From positions 8,216,001 through 8,280,000 of the forward strand of contig JAJNNQ010000008.1 of NCBI GenBank assembly GCA_027886175.1: a DNA stretch of 64,000 nt, written 5' to 3'. Below, piece after piece: positions 1-14,543 of the stretch. This DNA is from Phylloscopus collybita. Taxonomy: Eukaryota; Chordata; Aves; Passeriformes; Phylloscopidae. Below the pieces are notes generated by a model, which was not told the origin of the DNA, did not search any database, and saw only the letters and a program-made list of their open reading frames with translations. The translations under genes and the position numbers were made by a program. Every line of letters begins with the position of its first letter. The stretch's first letter is position 1.

Positions 1-568
1 TCTTGTAGAAATACAAGTTTTTGCTCTGTGGGAAAAACAACCCAAACTATTTTCAGCATCAAAGCTAAAGGAGTCCTTTATTTGTTGCGCTTATAATTTA
101 CATATCTACAATTATTTTATTATATATGTCCAACTTCCTTTCTTTGTTTGCCAGGAAAGGCCTCCATTTCACAAATGCACCCAACTCCCTCTGCTCCTAG
201 CTAATCTGTGTCTCCAATGAGATTTAATTTTTTGGTACCAAGTTGACAAAGAAATGGGACTTAAGGCTATAAAGCTGTAAAAAGAGGTGTTTAGCAAGGT
301 TTCCTCCTACCTATAGCAGAGATTCTTCATCATCTGTGAAAGTCATTGAGGCTCTGTGAGGGTTCCTAGAATTATCTGTACAGAAGAAAACAATTGTAAA
401 GGTCTTATTGTGGTGGAGCACTGAAGCACATGATTTACTCTCAGGCTGCAAGCAGTCCCATTGATTTCAGAAACTAGTGACATGCAGAAGGTTAAACATG
501 TGCTTTGCTGGGTTGGGGCCAAACCTGGTATCGTTCTTCTGAATAGTTTACAAAAACTTCTGTTATTA

Positions 569-619
<51 letters not shown>

Positions 620-3600
620 CAACAAACTGTTATAAAGATGTGTTGTATTTCGAGTCAGGACATAAAAGAACCAACTCTGGTTTAAAAATAAGCCAGTTAT
701 TTTTGCAAACACAGTAGGACTTTTTGGCTCTGTTGCTGCTGTACGCACAGCAGGGCCCCTGTGCACCATCCCTTGCACGGCCAGACAAGCACTGGGGTGA
801 TAGCAACTTTCCTTCATAGGCAGCCTCCTCAGTGGGATTCACCCTTCAGAGGGCAGCTGTAGAAAAATCTCTAAGCACATGGGTGGAGCTGCCATGCTGT
901 CAAATACAGAACGGGGATTTTAAAAGCATCACAACTGACTTTGGATTCTGAGCGGGTTCAACTGAATATCTTGTATCCATGTAAAACTCAGGTTTGAGGA
1001 ATATGTTATTTCTGAGTTGTTCATTCTCTGCTACATTTTCAGAGGAAAGTTGTTTCATGCCACTGCAATAATATGCCACATGCTTAATGTGGGGAACTTT
1101 GAAGTTTTCCACAGAATAAAAAAATTCTAGTCCTGAGTGAGTTAAATAACTTATGCTTTGACTGGAAAGAAACCACAAAACTTCTAAATGTATAAAATTT
1201 AATCCATGAAAGGGAAAATTAAGTAAGGTAATGAGCTGCCTTTGTTTATCCCTTTAATTTCTGTTTCAGTGTGATCTTTTTTACTTTGAATATAACTCAT
1301 GAGCACTAATAGTCTTTATAGTTAATTCACCATCTTTAATTTCTTTTGTATTGATTTTGGTAAGATTTCGGTCTCCCATGCTGACTCACTCCTAATTTCT
1401 ATGAGGATCTGAAAGGAAAAGTGTAATATATAGAGGTCAAGTGACATGCTCATTTTGTACTTCATTGCTGTGCATTCATCAGTTCTGTGTCAGCAATACT
1501 TGGGCAGTATGAGACCCTTCTGAGAAACCAATAGTGCAATTTGATTTCTTCACTAATTCCTCCCAGTGTTCCCTTGCCTTTACTGAGAAATTAATGTTGT
1601 GTAATTACCTACATACAGTAACCATGACAAGTTTGGCCTGGATTTTGGACTGTTTGCTGCTTCTCTTCTGTAATAAGAACAAACCTCTTGTTTAGAGTGC
1701 TACGGGGGAGGTACTTCAGAGTGTGAAAAATGTTTTGAGAGGGCCATCCCAAAAAAAAGGGATCTGGTTGATGGAGTGATGCAGTCACTCCCTCAGCTGT
1801 TTTTCTTACTGTATTGTGCAAGTGAATTTAAAACATTTATAAATAAAGTTACTAAGGAGTAGTTCTGAAACAGCTGCTTTCAGGAGTAATGTCCATGCTG
1901 GCACAGAGGGGCTGAGAAGACTTGCTCATTTCTGGTGAGAATCACACGTGTCTGAGCTTGTCAAGGGCTTGTTTCCATAACATGAAAGTTCTGGGTGAAT
2001 GCCAGAACACTGCCAGTTTTGGAAGAGCCTCTCTCCAACTCACTTTGATTTTCTCATTGGATAACAGCTTCCAATGTCGTATCCAGTTAATACAGGGATG
2101 GAGAAAAACACAAGGGAAGAGAAAACATTCAAAGGGCCCTTGTTGAATTTTTCATGATGGAAAAGGGAAAAAAAATCCATGCCTGACATTTTCCAATCTA
2201 TGAAATACAGGAAAAGAGTTCTGAAAGTTTTGGACATATTTACATTCACACACTTAGAGTTTTATTCATGTCCTCATAAATAAGTTATCTTTAACTGCAA
2301 CCAAAAAAGGATCCTGTACAGTTTAGTACCCCTTTATGGTTGACATTGATTTAAAACACTCCATAAGGGGCACGGTACTGCAGTATCAATTAAAAGTAAA
2401 TGCAGTCATGAAAGTTACATGAAGTACTGTCTGCCAGAGCCTTGCAGACACTGTTCTTCTTACAGCAACTTGCCACCTTACTAGACAGAAAAAGCAGATG
2501 TAGTTATAGATGGAGTTTGTTTCATATTAATCCTTGTGACAGGAAAGCAGAAGGTCCTGGACAAACCAAATCTTCACAGATAAAAATCTTATGCAATTTG
2601 AAGAGGATTTTAACTTTTTTGGTGAAACGTTCAGTCATTCTTCCAGAAGAATGCCCAAACAGGTAGGCTGGCAGTCAGGTCTCAGCAAAGCAGGTTCCTG
2701 AAACATTATTGCTAATCACTACCTTTGTGATGCAGAGATCAGAAAATCAACAAAAACAAAACAAAATCCAAACTCACCTTAGTGTGTTCCTCTCCACTAG
2801 CTCCAATCTCCTTTGCTTATGACCTTAAATATAAATAGAGATGAGTGTAAATTAGACCAGGTGTTAGATGGGAAGCATTGCATGATCTTCTGTGGGGAAA
2901 AGCACTCATAATGAGTTTTCTCCTGCCCCTCAAGGAAAAGCCAGCTTTGGTGAGCTCAGGAGCTGCACTAATTTGTCATTCCAGCATAATGCTCAAAAGG
3001 TAGCAAGCAGGAAACTGGGGCTGTTTCCATTCTAGCCCAGCTGACCACAAGGAAATTCCCATGGTATAGACCAGGGTGCGTTTTTAACCACAGGGTTTTT
3101 TCTAGAACCCTCCCCAATGGTGTAGCAATATGAAACCCATTACAAGTTCTTTAAGCAACAAAAGCTTGTCTTCTTCCTGTTGCCCAAAGGGCTGTGTGAG
3201 AAAAGGACATTGCTTACTGTCCTAATTAACCACAGGGGCCTCCTGTGGCCCCTGTAATCCCGATTTTTGTGTATATATTAACATTTGAATGAAACAGGAA
3301 ATCTATATTAGATAATGCAAGAGATTGCCACCAGTTTTTGAAAGATGAGACTTAGGATTTATGTACTCCTTGTCCAGACTTTTTTTCTAATCTAAGGTCT
3401 TATTTGTGCAGAAAGTGGAGACCAATTTACATAATTTCTGTGCAGATGCTGCTTTGCTCAAACTTTCAAATCAGTACGTATGTTTTAGAGACATGGAAAT
3501 ATTTTTTTTACTTAGTCTTCCAGATAAGATTTTATTAATTAATAAAATATTTCTCTTAGTCCCTCCAAAGGTAGATGAAAGGGAAAACTGGATTTCTGAA

Positions 3601-6600
3601 TAATTAATGTTGGTTAACATGGATATCATTCCTTGCCTACCATTGAGCTCTGATCTGCCAATATTTCTATTGACATTTCATCATGGCTGTTCCATCCATT
3701 TCTTGAGAACATAAGAGAATCTATGAAATGCCAGTTTGTTGGCAAGCTGCTTATTTATACACAATCAGACAGGGTTGTTTGGGTTTTTTTTCTTGCTCTT
3801 TTTCAACTCGACAAAACAGTTACAGCTGTGTTAGTCTATCAGTTTGACATGGATCTCTCCAATGATATGCAGTCTAAGTTTTGGACATCTTTTGGCAAGA
3901 GTGGCAACTTTTTCCAGACAGGCACTGGCCAAACAGATCTGGCTGTAAATAACAAACTAAAGGATTGTGTTCAGTCACCAAGTGACAGAGTTGGTCCTCT
4001 TACAATTATGTGGTAATGATGTCAAAATTCTTTAGATAATTTTAAAAATAATAATAAAAAAACTAAACAAAACCTTAAAAAAATTTAATGGTTTATACCA
4101 ATCTGATGTGGGGGAAATGCTTCATTGACCTCACGTGTGAGGCTTGATTTAATATGAGGAAGACACCCTCAGCTGGGTACTCTGGTAGAGTAAGAGCAGC
4201 AGCATTTCAGTCTGACATCCTCTACCAGCTCCAGTCATGTTCAGTCATCAGTGCTCTAAGGAAAGCAAATTATACCTCAAAAGGGAAACTGTATTTTCTC
4301 CTGCACTGCAGGCAACCAGCAGACCACCTCAGAAGGGGATTCATAGACTGTGTCAGAGAGAAACAGTCAACAAACAGTCCTTTCAGTTCACACCACCCCC
4401 TATCTACAACAACAAGCTGTGTAGCCAAGAACTCATATTACAATTTATTTTTAATACCAGGTTTATCCTGATTTCAGGCATAGGGTTCTTTCCAGAAATT
4501 ATATTAAACTTGCATTTTTTAACAAAGTGACATATAAACAGAAATAATTTCTTCTCCCTTTGAGATTTTTGTACATTATTTGAGTGATGCATTATAAAGC
4601 CGAAGAAGAAGGTGAGCTGAGGACTTTAAAGTTTTTTTGGGTTCTGGCAATATTTTATTTTTTTATTGGGAAGAAGGGAAAGGCTGCTGGCTTGAGCATT
4701 TAAAATAGGATTTTAATTCTGGGGAAGAGTAGTCCCAAAAGAGGTCTCATTTGGCAAGCTTAAACCACATCAAGAGTGTTGAAATACTCTAGATAATCTT
4801 TTTCCCCTATCTTGATCAAGTAAAGCACCATCATTGTGTATATGTGCATATTTGGCTGAGAGAAGAAGAAACTCTTTACTTAATCTGAATATACTTGCAG
4901 CATGTGGTGTCTTAATTCCACCTGCCCAAACCAGTATAAAAAATGGAAATATTTTCTATTAACTATACTTCTACTATAATAGAATGAAAATATAGTATAT
5001 TTTTTACAAGACTGAGTTCAACAAAGTAATAAAAAGAGTTTCTGGGTAAATCATGGATTACAAAGAGTTACTATAAATATGGGATACTACTCCTAAGGAG
5101 CAGTTATGAAGTGATGTTCTGGCATTCTTAAATTAGTCCTGTGCTTACTGATGTTTGGAGATCCAACTTGAGTGTTGTGATTGGCTGAAGGACTGGTGCA
5201 GCATAGATCAAATCACATATTTTATAGTTTGGTGTTCAGTAGATCCAAATTTGTGAACAGGTACTTAAATTGTCTATGATTTCGTTATTGTTCTGAAAAA
5301 ATAATGCTGATGAGATAAAAGTATTGTTATAGTAGTAACAGCATTAGAAATATTAGAAATATTTAGAAGTAGTGGCAATATTGTTGTTCAGGTCCGTGTA
5401 GAAAAAATGGGTAGGAAAACAGGAGTGGTGCTGGAGGTTTTATATTCTCTGCTGAGCAGCCCTGCATGAATGGTGATTCTGATGGTGTAATTAGGTAACT
5501 CATAGCACAGTACAGACTTAGACTCAGTTATAGTGTGAATTTATCTGGATGATTGTACCTTTGCTGGTGCACAGTTTTATTTTCAGCCTAAGTTTATGTA
5601 TTTGCTCTCAGCTTGGCACAATTAATTAAAAAGTCTGGTGAGTATAAAAGAATCAGCAAGTCCAAATGTCAGTTGAAGTGAGCTATCAAATTAATGCCAT
5701 ATGACAACAAGAGTTGTGTAAATTTGACCTGATCTGCCTCTGAAGTAGTTTGTGCCAAAAATACTTTAATACAGGCACATACCGACCATTTTTATCAAGC
5801 CCACAAGCAATTTATCCTCAAGTCTCAGTGTAGGAAAACTATTTGGAATGAACAGGAACTTTTTGCTCAATAAAGAGTCTAGCTTTGGCTGCCAAACCAG
5901 CCAGCTCCAGAATCAATTTTCTTACACTTTGTATAATATATCATCATATCCCTCTACTACTGATATCAGTAATGTTAGGGATAGCCCTTAATTTCCTTCT
6001 CTTTTATTAGGAGTAGGGAATATTTGTAATTGTTTTACACAGATAGAAACTTGAGGTCATGAATCAACTTGCAGTGAAAGTGCATTAACTCTTGGGCCAA
6101 AATTCTCATTTAAAAGCAAAATGGTTCTAAATTATTTTTCAATAATATGTGTCTCTCAGAATACTTGATTCCTAGTAAATGAAAACATTTTTTAATGGAG
6201 TGGAAGGAGTGTCATCATAAAATTGGCACAGTTTTTTCATGGAATCTAAAAAACTACATACAAAGTAATATAGGATCATTAATGAAAAAAGTCATTTTCT
6301 GTCCCTAATGGCAGACTTCTTGCTTGACAGGAAAGAGGGAGAAATCTGGCATATTAAGAGAAGTTGCTTAATAAAAAAATATTTAATTATACTAGAAGTT
6401 TCATTTTCATCCATTGTATGATTTTATAATCCTAGCAAAGCAAAGAAAAAAAGATGTGTTTATATCTTTTTTGAGTCCTTATGGTGAAAGAAAGAAGCAG
6501 GGATGGTTTGGCAGATATTTTAGATTGTTTGCTTTAAAGTTGGGTTTTGAGCTTGTTTTTGACTGGGAACTATAATGAATAAGAAATAGTTGTTTCTCTG

Positions 6601-7770
6601 TGTCTTTTCCAAAGGGAGGATCCCTTTGTCACAAGAGGACTAGAAAGGAATCTTCCACAAAGATTTTCTCTCAGTTGTGGTATTGCTGATGTCAAGCATG
6701 CAAAAACCATGAGTCAGCACTCTAAAAGTCACGAGACTGCATAAAAAGAAAAAAAAGTGATCTTTTAAAATATCTACGTGGTTCTCTTGTTTAAGCCTTT
6801 GTGGTAAAGTGATGGCACATTTTTATAGTTTTTCTGCAAATTAAAATCTTATTTTTCAAAACAAAAGAAGAAAAAAAAAGCAACAGCTGAATTTTCTCAA
6901 AAGCTTGGAGGACTCCCAGAAATGGGGCTCTGAAGAACATCTGAAGCATTACAAACATTGCAATATAATTGCAGGTGTTGGAAATGAGACATTTATTTGT
7001 AAGAAATTTGATCTAAATTTTAGTCAATAAAAACAATTGGGGAAAAAAAAAACTGATTGAGAGAAAAGCAGAGAAATTTTCCTCTGTATTTCAGAAGCTC
7101 AGGCTGCCATAGCACCTTTTATTCTGCAATCCTTCCAACACAGATCCAGGAGAATAGGCCTCATGTCTTTAAGGTTAAATAAAAGCCATATAAACATCAG
7201 ATTGCCAGACAGAAGATACAGTCAGATAATGACAAATAACACTTTGATTTTGTCAGAAAAGGAATAAGCAAACTAGTGCAGATGCTGCTGTTACAAAGAT
7301 ATAAGACCTTTACCACAGTTAAAAGACATAGACTATTTGAATCTAAGAACATGTTTTCTGGCCAGAAAAAGCTACAATTATTTTTAAAAATGTCACCTCA
7401 TTCACAGTGAGTGATCAGAGAAAATGGAAACATTTTAAGGAGTAATTGTAAACATCTGCTGAAGAAAAGATGAAAACATGACTAAGACAGAAATGAGCTG
7501 CCAACGTAAAGTATTGCGTGAACAAATCCACCGGAAAAGCACCAGGTCTGTGGATGGATTCTGTCTGGAATGTGAAAAAAAATTGATGATCATAAAAAAG
7601 ACTAGAATGCACCTAAAGATATTTTACTCTAAGTCACTCTGGCCCTCTACGCAAATATCGAGGAATGTGGCTACACTTGTGTTTCTGCAGCAGCTTTGGC
7701 CCCTGCTGCTTCTCCTGCCCTGTTCCAAGAGAAGCATTTGCACAGGCACAGGGAATTAGACTCAAACTGA
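1..7770. other. Gene desert, no gene recognised
   Basis: AT-rich unique sequence. Notable items are the A49 tract (570-618), a 20-base perfect palindrome (3529-3548) and scattered A- or T-rich runs. Open frames are below about 110 codons, lack domains and overlap one another on both strands; I read them as chance frames. No CpG cluster or splice-site pair stands out. Confidence 0.7.
570..618. repeat. Homopolymer A, 49 bases
   Basis: An uninterrupted run of A. No recognisable SINE or processed pseudogene body precedes it, so it is a simple repeat rather than an obvious retroposon tail. Length in the assembly may be inexact. Confidence 0.95.
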
Positions 7771-7801
7771 TCTTTTTTTTTTTTTTTCCTTTCTTTTTCA
7801 G

Positions 7802-7936
7802 CTGGATCAGTTAAGAAAAAGTCAGTGGTGGTGCAGATGGTGATGACAGCTCATACAGAAATGCTGCTAGATTTCTAACCATTGCCTCAAAATACTGATT
7901 TCAAACTGCAGTGCTATAATGACAGCATAAATGAAG
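7802..7936 (+). other. Possible non-coding exon (splice-site pair)
   Basis: A 15-T tract and pyrimidine-rich stretch (7773-7799) end in CAG at 7799-7801, a strong-looking 3' splice site. After 135 bases comes AAG followed by GTAAAT (7937 onward), an acceptable donor. All three frames in between hold stops, so any exon would be non-coding, for example part of an upstream lncRNA. Splice-like pairs of this quality also arise by chance in AT-rich DNA. Confidence 0.15.
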
Positions 7937-10900
7937 GTAAATCAGATCCTTATGGTTTTTAGAAAATGCTCTCTAAGGCATCTATAGATCTGTATCTCAG
8001 CACAGCATTTAAATGTGTTGAGCAACTTGCAGGGTCCAAGGCTGTTTTGTAAGATCTGTTGCTTCCAGCATGGAGTAACAGAATGACAGAGTTAACACAG
8101 AAGAGAAAGTAAAGGCGTGAATCACCCAATTTTCCAGGTATGACTGTGCCAGATAAGGATGAACAACTCAATGTGGAGATATAATACACTATGCTCTCTG
8201 GCACAAGTGAGCATGTGCACGTTTTCTAAAATACAGCAGGTAGCCTGAGTTGGCTCAAGTCATCTTTTCCCAATGCCAAACATTACATCTAAAAGCAGCT
8301 GTTCTGATTGAAAATGTTTTATCACCATCCTTTGGTAGAAGCTTGTAATTCCTCCAGTTCTACTGGCTGACCACTTCATTTGAACTATTCCTGATCTACC
8401 CCTTCCTGCAACAGAGGGAAATCAGACAGATTACAGGTGGCTCTGGGCAGACAGGCTGTGCTGGGCTCCAAGGGCAGCGAGCATAGGTGCCTTGGCCTTG
8501 CTTTGCCTTCCATTGCTTCAGCTTTCCCTGCCCAGTCTCTGATCCAATAACTGATACTTAAGCACTTTCTTTATTTCCCCCTTTAGTTTTGGTTTTTGGC
8601 TTTTTGTTTCATTTTTTTAACTGAAATAACCTGTGGTTTGAATTAACCACATTGCCATAGAAGTGTCTGCCCTTCTTCAGCACAGTGGGCAACACTGGGG
8701 GAACAATACCTGCTGGCAAAGTAGGAGTGATTCTTTGTTTGAGTAGCAATGCTAGTTGGATTAAAAGGCAAACCATCAAATTTAAAAAAGAGGCCTACAA
8801 ACTTCAGAGTTGACCAGAATAGAGAATGTCAATAAGGACTTTTGGGAATTGGAAGTTTCAGGAGAAGAATCCTAGAAACTTTGCTGATTAGGTCACTAAA
8901 GAAACCTCTGAAATTATAAGGATATCAAAGTAGCTTGATGGCCATGACTTGCTCTAGTTCATGCTCAGGCTGAATTGAAGGAGACTGGAACCCTGAAGGA
9001 AGGCTGTTCCTGGAGGGTGGGTATCATTTAATGTTATGTGTGTGATGCACTCTTAATATGTGTGCAGGTGGTGTTTGTGGAGGTTTATCTTTCCTGCTCA
9101 ATATCTAGAAATAAGGTGTGTGGAGAAATGATGGCTCAATACAGATTGCCTGCATTTGGGTGACAATTGAACCTGTGCTCTGTAAATACAGTGTAAAGAC
9201 CAGCTGCTTTAAACTCCTGAGCAAACAATGCCAAGTGCTCATGAAAATCACCTTTTTTTAAGGAATTTTCGTGGAATACAGCATATGATTTCAGAAGATC
9301 TATAATAAGCCTCTTGAAGAAAACATTTAAAATATTATTAAAATATTATTAAAATTTAATGTGTGCTCTCAAACTGCAATTTTTTTTTTGGCAGTTTGGG
9401 AATGGAGAACTGGCTTCTGGTTTAGCCTATGGCCAGGAAGACAGTAACAATAGTTATATAATAAATCAGTAAAGAACAAGCTTCTGACATCCTCACAGTG
9501 AACTGCAAGCAAGTGAATATTTTCAGAGAACGTTATTTCATTCTTTTTTATCTCGGTTGGAGAACTCAAAATGAACCTTCTTTCCAAGCTCTGGAATCCC
9601 CACTATTGATAGCAGTTGATTTTGCATAAAGATTACAGATAAAATTAACATTTTTGCTTGTCTTTAAGGAAATTATAACTTCCAGAGGTGTCATGAGACT
9701 AGAAAATCTGTTTAAACTGGGATTATCATCCTGAATACCTGCAGACAATAGGAAAGGAAACAGTGTTCAAACCTATCATTATAACTAAGTACCAGCCCTG
9801 CAGGGTCATGGTGTGCTGCCTTCATCAAAGCCATAGGTCACAAGCCATGGGTTCCACGGTGCTTTCAGCCTGGCTTTAGGCTCCTGGTACAGGATCAAAA
9901 TAGTTTGATGAAATTATAGGAAGTGTTGAAGTGCTCTAAAGTCAGCCTGCTGATTCAAAATTTAAGAAATTTTGACTTTTTGCTTGAAGGCTTTATGTGT
10001 GGCCAGAAACTAATTTTTCAACATCTAATTTTAATCCTTTTTAAGTATTAGTCATCATTTTAATCATAGAGGGAAAATCATAGAGCTGTCAAAAATACAT
10101 ATACAGTATGCTTTTGCTGTTTTCATTGTCACTGTAAGCCTCTGACTAAGAATTAGTGATCATGCCTAGTGAGGAAGTATTGGGCATATAGACCTGTTGT
10201 AAACAGTCATGGAACCACAGCTGCCTAAAGATTTCCTTGTTTTCCTGCTGAGTCAATTATACCAGCCTAAAACTTTGTCGACTGCTCTGTTTCCTCCTGG
10301 TATATTTGATCATAATCCTTTAAATTCCAGAAACTAGAAAAAGAAAATTCGTAAGTATGAAGGTTAAAATTCTCCCATGGTCTTTGTATTTTGAGTATAA
10401 CGTGTCAAACGTGATTACAGACTTTTTTTTTTCCCCAGTTTACAAATATTTGCATTGCAGAACCTGATTTAAAGAAAAAAAAAAGTAGTTCAATACAAGT
10501 TGAATTTGTTGGTGCTATTATGTGTTTCTCCATTGTCTCTCCACTTGAGTGCTGCTCTTATCAGATGGAAACCAGAAGAATGTTGGTTTTAATTGCTGAT
10601 TGTAAATGTAACAACCTGTACTTTCAGCAGTGGTGTTTGTTAGCTTTAGGGAACAGAGCTACAGAGATGTTAGAGGACAAAATAAGTTACCTGTATTCCT
10701 GCATGGACTTCAGTGGAAGTCCCAGAACCTGCCTGAGGGTACAACTTTTTTGGTTTTTGATCATTAAATTTATCTCTGCTTTATGAGCCAACTACTTCCA
10801 TAGAACCAAAATTAATCTGGAATAACTGTGTACATCAGTGGTGTGGTTGATATATACACTAGCCCAGTTAATATGAACAGTGCTGTTACCAGGGCATTGC

Positions 10901-13129
10901 CATCTTTTAGACACAGTTTAGAAACTCAGCTCAGTGCAGATTATATACTGACTTTATATGCAGACACTTTGCTGAAAATATACAAAATTTGAATGGATTT
11001 TTTTTTTCAGGCCATGATGCACTTTTTTCCAGTAGAAGGGAAACTGAAACCTTCAGCGCTGAAGAGTCAGAAGGATGTGAGTCTTTGTTACTGGCTCAAA
11101 AACCTTGGGAAAAGAAACAGCGACACTAGTATACAAGATTTTATTTTCAGTACTGAAACATAGTTGCAGTGTCTGAAGAGACAGACTTCGGTTTTTCTTT
11201 TACTATCTTGGTTCATCTGCACTGGACTGCAGAAAAGGTAAATTCAAATAAGTGTCATTAACGTGCCTTCCAATTGCCCAGTAATTACCACAGCATCTCC
11301 CTTCTTCTGACAATCTTTTGCCAGTTTCAGTGGGCAGTTTTAGTTCATGTGAGGAGGGATTGAGGTTTCCTACACTGAGCTCTTTACAGAGTGCTAAAAT
11401 CCTGCCTGAGACTCAACATCACCGCAACAGCGAATGTGAAAGTCCATCAGTCAGCACAGGGCTGTGCATGGAACCCCAGCATCTTCACAAGGATTCTCCA
11501 GAGGCACCTGGGGCTCCCAAGGTTTCTGGTGCTCCTGTTATTGCTATTCAGCTGTAGCATACTCATGACACGGATACCAATGGCTTGAATTCACCACTCT
11601 GTTTTTGCTTTAGAAGAAACAGATAAAGGAACATAACATTTTACAAACAAACCTGACATCCAGCTGTAGAAAGATTCAAAAATTGTCCTTAGGTCTGCTT
11701 AGGAAGAAGACTAAGACTAGAGTTTGACTCTATCCTGATGCTACTACAGTTGTTTGTTTGGGGGTTAATTTTAGTTTGTTTTGGTTCAGTTGTTATTGGT
11801 TTGGGGTTTTTTTTGGTTTTTTTTTTTTTAATAGTTAACTTTAAGGGGAAATAATTATAAAAAGTCTACATGTTTACTTTTAAACACAGCATTTTTTCCA
11901 CTCTGCCCCAAGTCTGACATTTTAATGACCTGCTTTGCTTTGGTTTTTACTGGCAGTGTATATTGAAGGAGTATTTTATGTACAGTTTTAACATTTGAAC
12001 AACGCAGCTCCATGTTCTGTTACTCTTTTATGTTGTGGATAATGTCTTTTAACGTTTTATTTCTTTTAAGTGCTTACTAATTTGAGGGCATTTTTGCAAA
12101 TACCTTTAGAAACTTTTAGATTAATTATCAGTAATGGTTATTAATTTAAGAAGAGCAAACAAAGTAAAGGCTGCATATATTTTCACTCAAATTACTATCC
12201 TAAATGACTCCATGGGGGGTTTCTTATTGGGGTCACTGAAAGGCAGAAAGGAATGTTTTTACTTCTTTGCTTTGTCACAAAAATTAGGTTACAAGGGCTA
12301 TAAATGCAGGTAATACTTTTTATTACTAGATTTTCCTCTGTAATGAATATAACATTTCTTCTTTTCCGATACCCACTGAATGTCTTAGTACTTAGCATGT
12401 TTACTCTTACCTTTAACAAGCTCTAAAGTAATTCCCCTTTAAAAGCCTTGCAAGCAAATTTGAAGGCAAGAAAGAAACCCTGTATGGCAGGATCCCTGCT
12501 GGAGGTGGAAGATTGGAGGGGGACACTGTCTTGCCAGCTGCCCATGAGCTCACTGATAACACCAGTCCTTGAGTGGCTGAGGTAGAGAGAAGGAAAAACT
12601 AAAATTGGAGAAGTCAAAAGTGGGAACCAGTAAGACCAGAATTTTTTTTCAACGCTAAATACAAAATTGGTCGTGTATTTTCCTGCCAGAATTCAGATTT
12701 ACACAGTTCTCTAGTTCCAAAAGGGACCTGGGCTCAGTATTGCTTTGAGATTTGGGCTGCAGAGCTGAGCTGGGGTGAGCAGCTCCCCCCGGCAGGGCTG
12801 TGCTGTGTCCCCAGTGGTGGCCTGGTGTGGCTGGGCTGCCAGGGCACTCCATCAGGGGAATCCACCTCCTCCCTGGCCCAGCTGGGCCCTTCAGGAGGGC
12901 ATTTATATTCTCTGAAAGGCGGCCACTCTTCTGCAGCTCTGTAAGGCCGACCTACTTTGATCTCAGCCTCAGAAACAGAGTGATGGGGGATAAGAGTTCA
13001 AAGTATAAGAAGAAACTCAATATGCAAAGAATGTACCACATCTTAATAAGTAATGAGAATTCCCCCCATTTGTTGCTATTGTAAGGAAAAATAGTTTAAT
13101 ATCTTTATGGGATTAGGACTCCACGGTCC

Positions 13130-13265
13130 TTTGCTAATGAGTGGCCAGAGCTATTAAGATTTTCCCTATGTCTCCAGATAGCCTGGCAAACAAACATCAA
13201 TAAACAATGGCGAGTCTAAGGCTGGCTGTTAAGAGTTTGATCTGGTGAGTATTTTATTAATGTGG
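13130..13265. promoter_or_regulatory. Candidate enhancer with forkhead and SOX-like sites
   Basis: The words GCAAACAAACA (about 13187-13197) and AATAAACAATGG (about 13199-13210) give two forkhead-type sites followed by a perfect SOX-like ACAATGG, all within 25 bases. The surrounding sequence is repeat-free and has ATTAAGA and TTTATTAA words nearby. The pairing suggests a composite enhancer core. Functional status is inferred. Confidence 0.32.
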
Positions 13266-14149
13266 CTAACATGTTGAGGATTTTTTTTCTAGACCCAGTA
13301 GTGCAAATATATAACACAGAATTTCTATCTTTTCCCTACAAGAGACTTGGGGATTAAAGAAATTACCAGTAATGAATGGCAGCAGCTTTTTAACAAAGTT
13401 TATCGCAACTTACATTGGATTTTGAAGTGTTCACTATTCAGGCAGCTGTGGATGAACAAGAGATTGAGAAAATTACCAGTGAGGACAAAACTCTCTATTT
13501 TTTACTGGTTTGCTCAGAACTGTGGCGATATCATTCACATGAACACTTAGCCTGCATAGCAATGGCAAATACCAGCAAATTTAGCTTTCATAAGTGTATT
13601 TGAGAAAGATTAACACACACCATTCAGTTCAAGTTTTAGTTTTTAGGTTAGCTGCCTTTCATATTAATCAGCTTTGGTTTTTTCAGAGGTTTGCCTTTTC
13701 TGTGTAAGAGCAGTGGGTGAATGCCATGTTTAATAACCCCTTACATCCACTAATTCCTTTTGCAGCAATTGTGTAGTTTCCAGAAAAAATTAAATGTGTG
13801 TCATTGGAGGAAGAAATGTAGAAATTAATGTTGTTTGTCCTTGAAGTCTGAGAAAAGTTCATGTTTTGAGGAATTGCTTAGCCCTTTCAGAACTATTTAC
13901 TGTTCCTCAAAGACCTTTCTATTTATTTTTTCAGGTTCTATAAGAATAGTAGGGTTTAAGATCAGCACAAGAAAGTTTTTCACTTGATCAGCTGAGGTGC
14001 TAATTGTCACAATGAAGTACAGCACACAAAGGGTAGTGAGATATTTCACATGCAAACTCTGATTTCCTGAGTGTGATGGCAGGGGTTATTAGCAAGGATT
14101 TTCATCAGGCCCCTGTTGAAACCTCATTTCCTTAATTCACTTCTCCCAG

Positions 14150-14400
14150 CTGATAAACAGCCATGCCGTATCTCCAGCATCAATCTGACTGCCCAGAAAC
14201 AGGTTACTAAATTCTCTTACACACAGGGATTTCATTTTCCTTTCGGAAAATGTTCGAGAAGTATCGGAGGTTTGTACAATAGAGGCCAAGCATGAAAAAC
14301 TTGTCAGTCATGTGAATGTCACCCCATAAATGTCCCTAACAGCTCTTTCCTCTTTTCTATTTCGAGAGGAGAGTAGCTTTAATTAATTTATTGGTTGGCA
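14150..14400. promoter_or_regulatory. Candidate conserved non-coding element
   Basis: A repeat-free stretch with a TTTCGGAAAATGTTCGAGAAGT region near 14239, rare CpG words for this desert, and a TTTAATTAATTTATTGG homeodomain-type block near 14378. It stands between low-complexity sequences, including the poly-T/C tract at 14544-14585. No coding frame. Low confidence because it rests on texture. Confidence 0.25.
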
Positions 14401-14543
14401 TCTGTTTAACAGGCATATGTGTGATGGGTTTCTGAACACACCTGGTCTATTTTTTAATGTAACCTCCAAAAAGATTTTGATCTTATTTTTAGCTTTAACC
14501 TTATAAAAACGGAACAACACAAAGAATTCTTACAGTGACTAAA

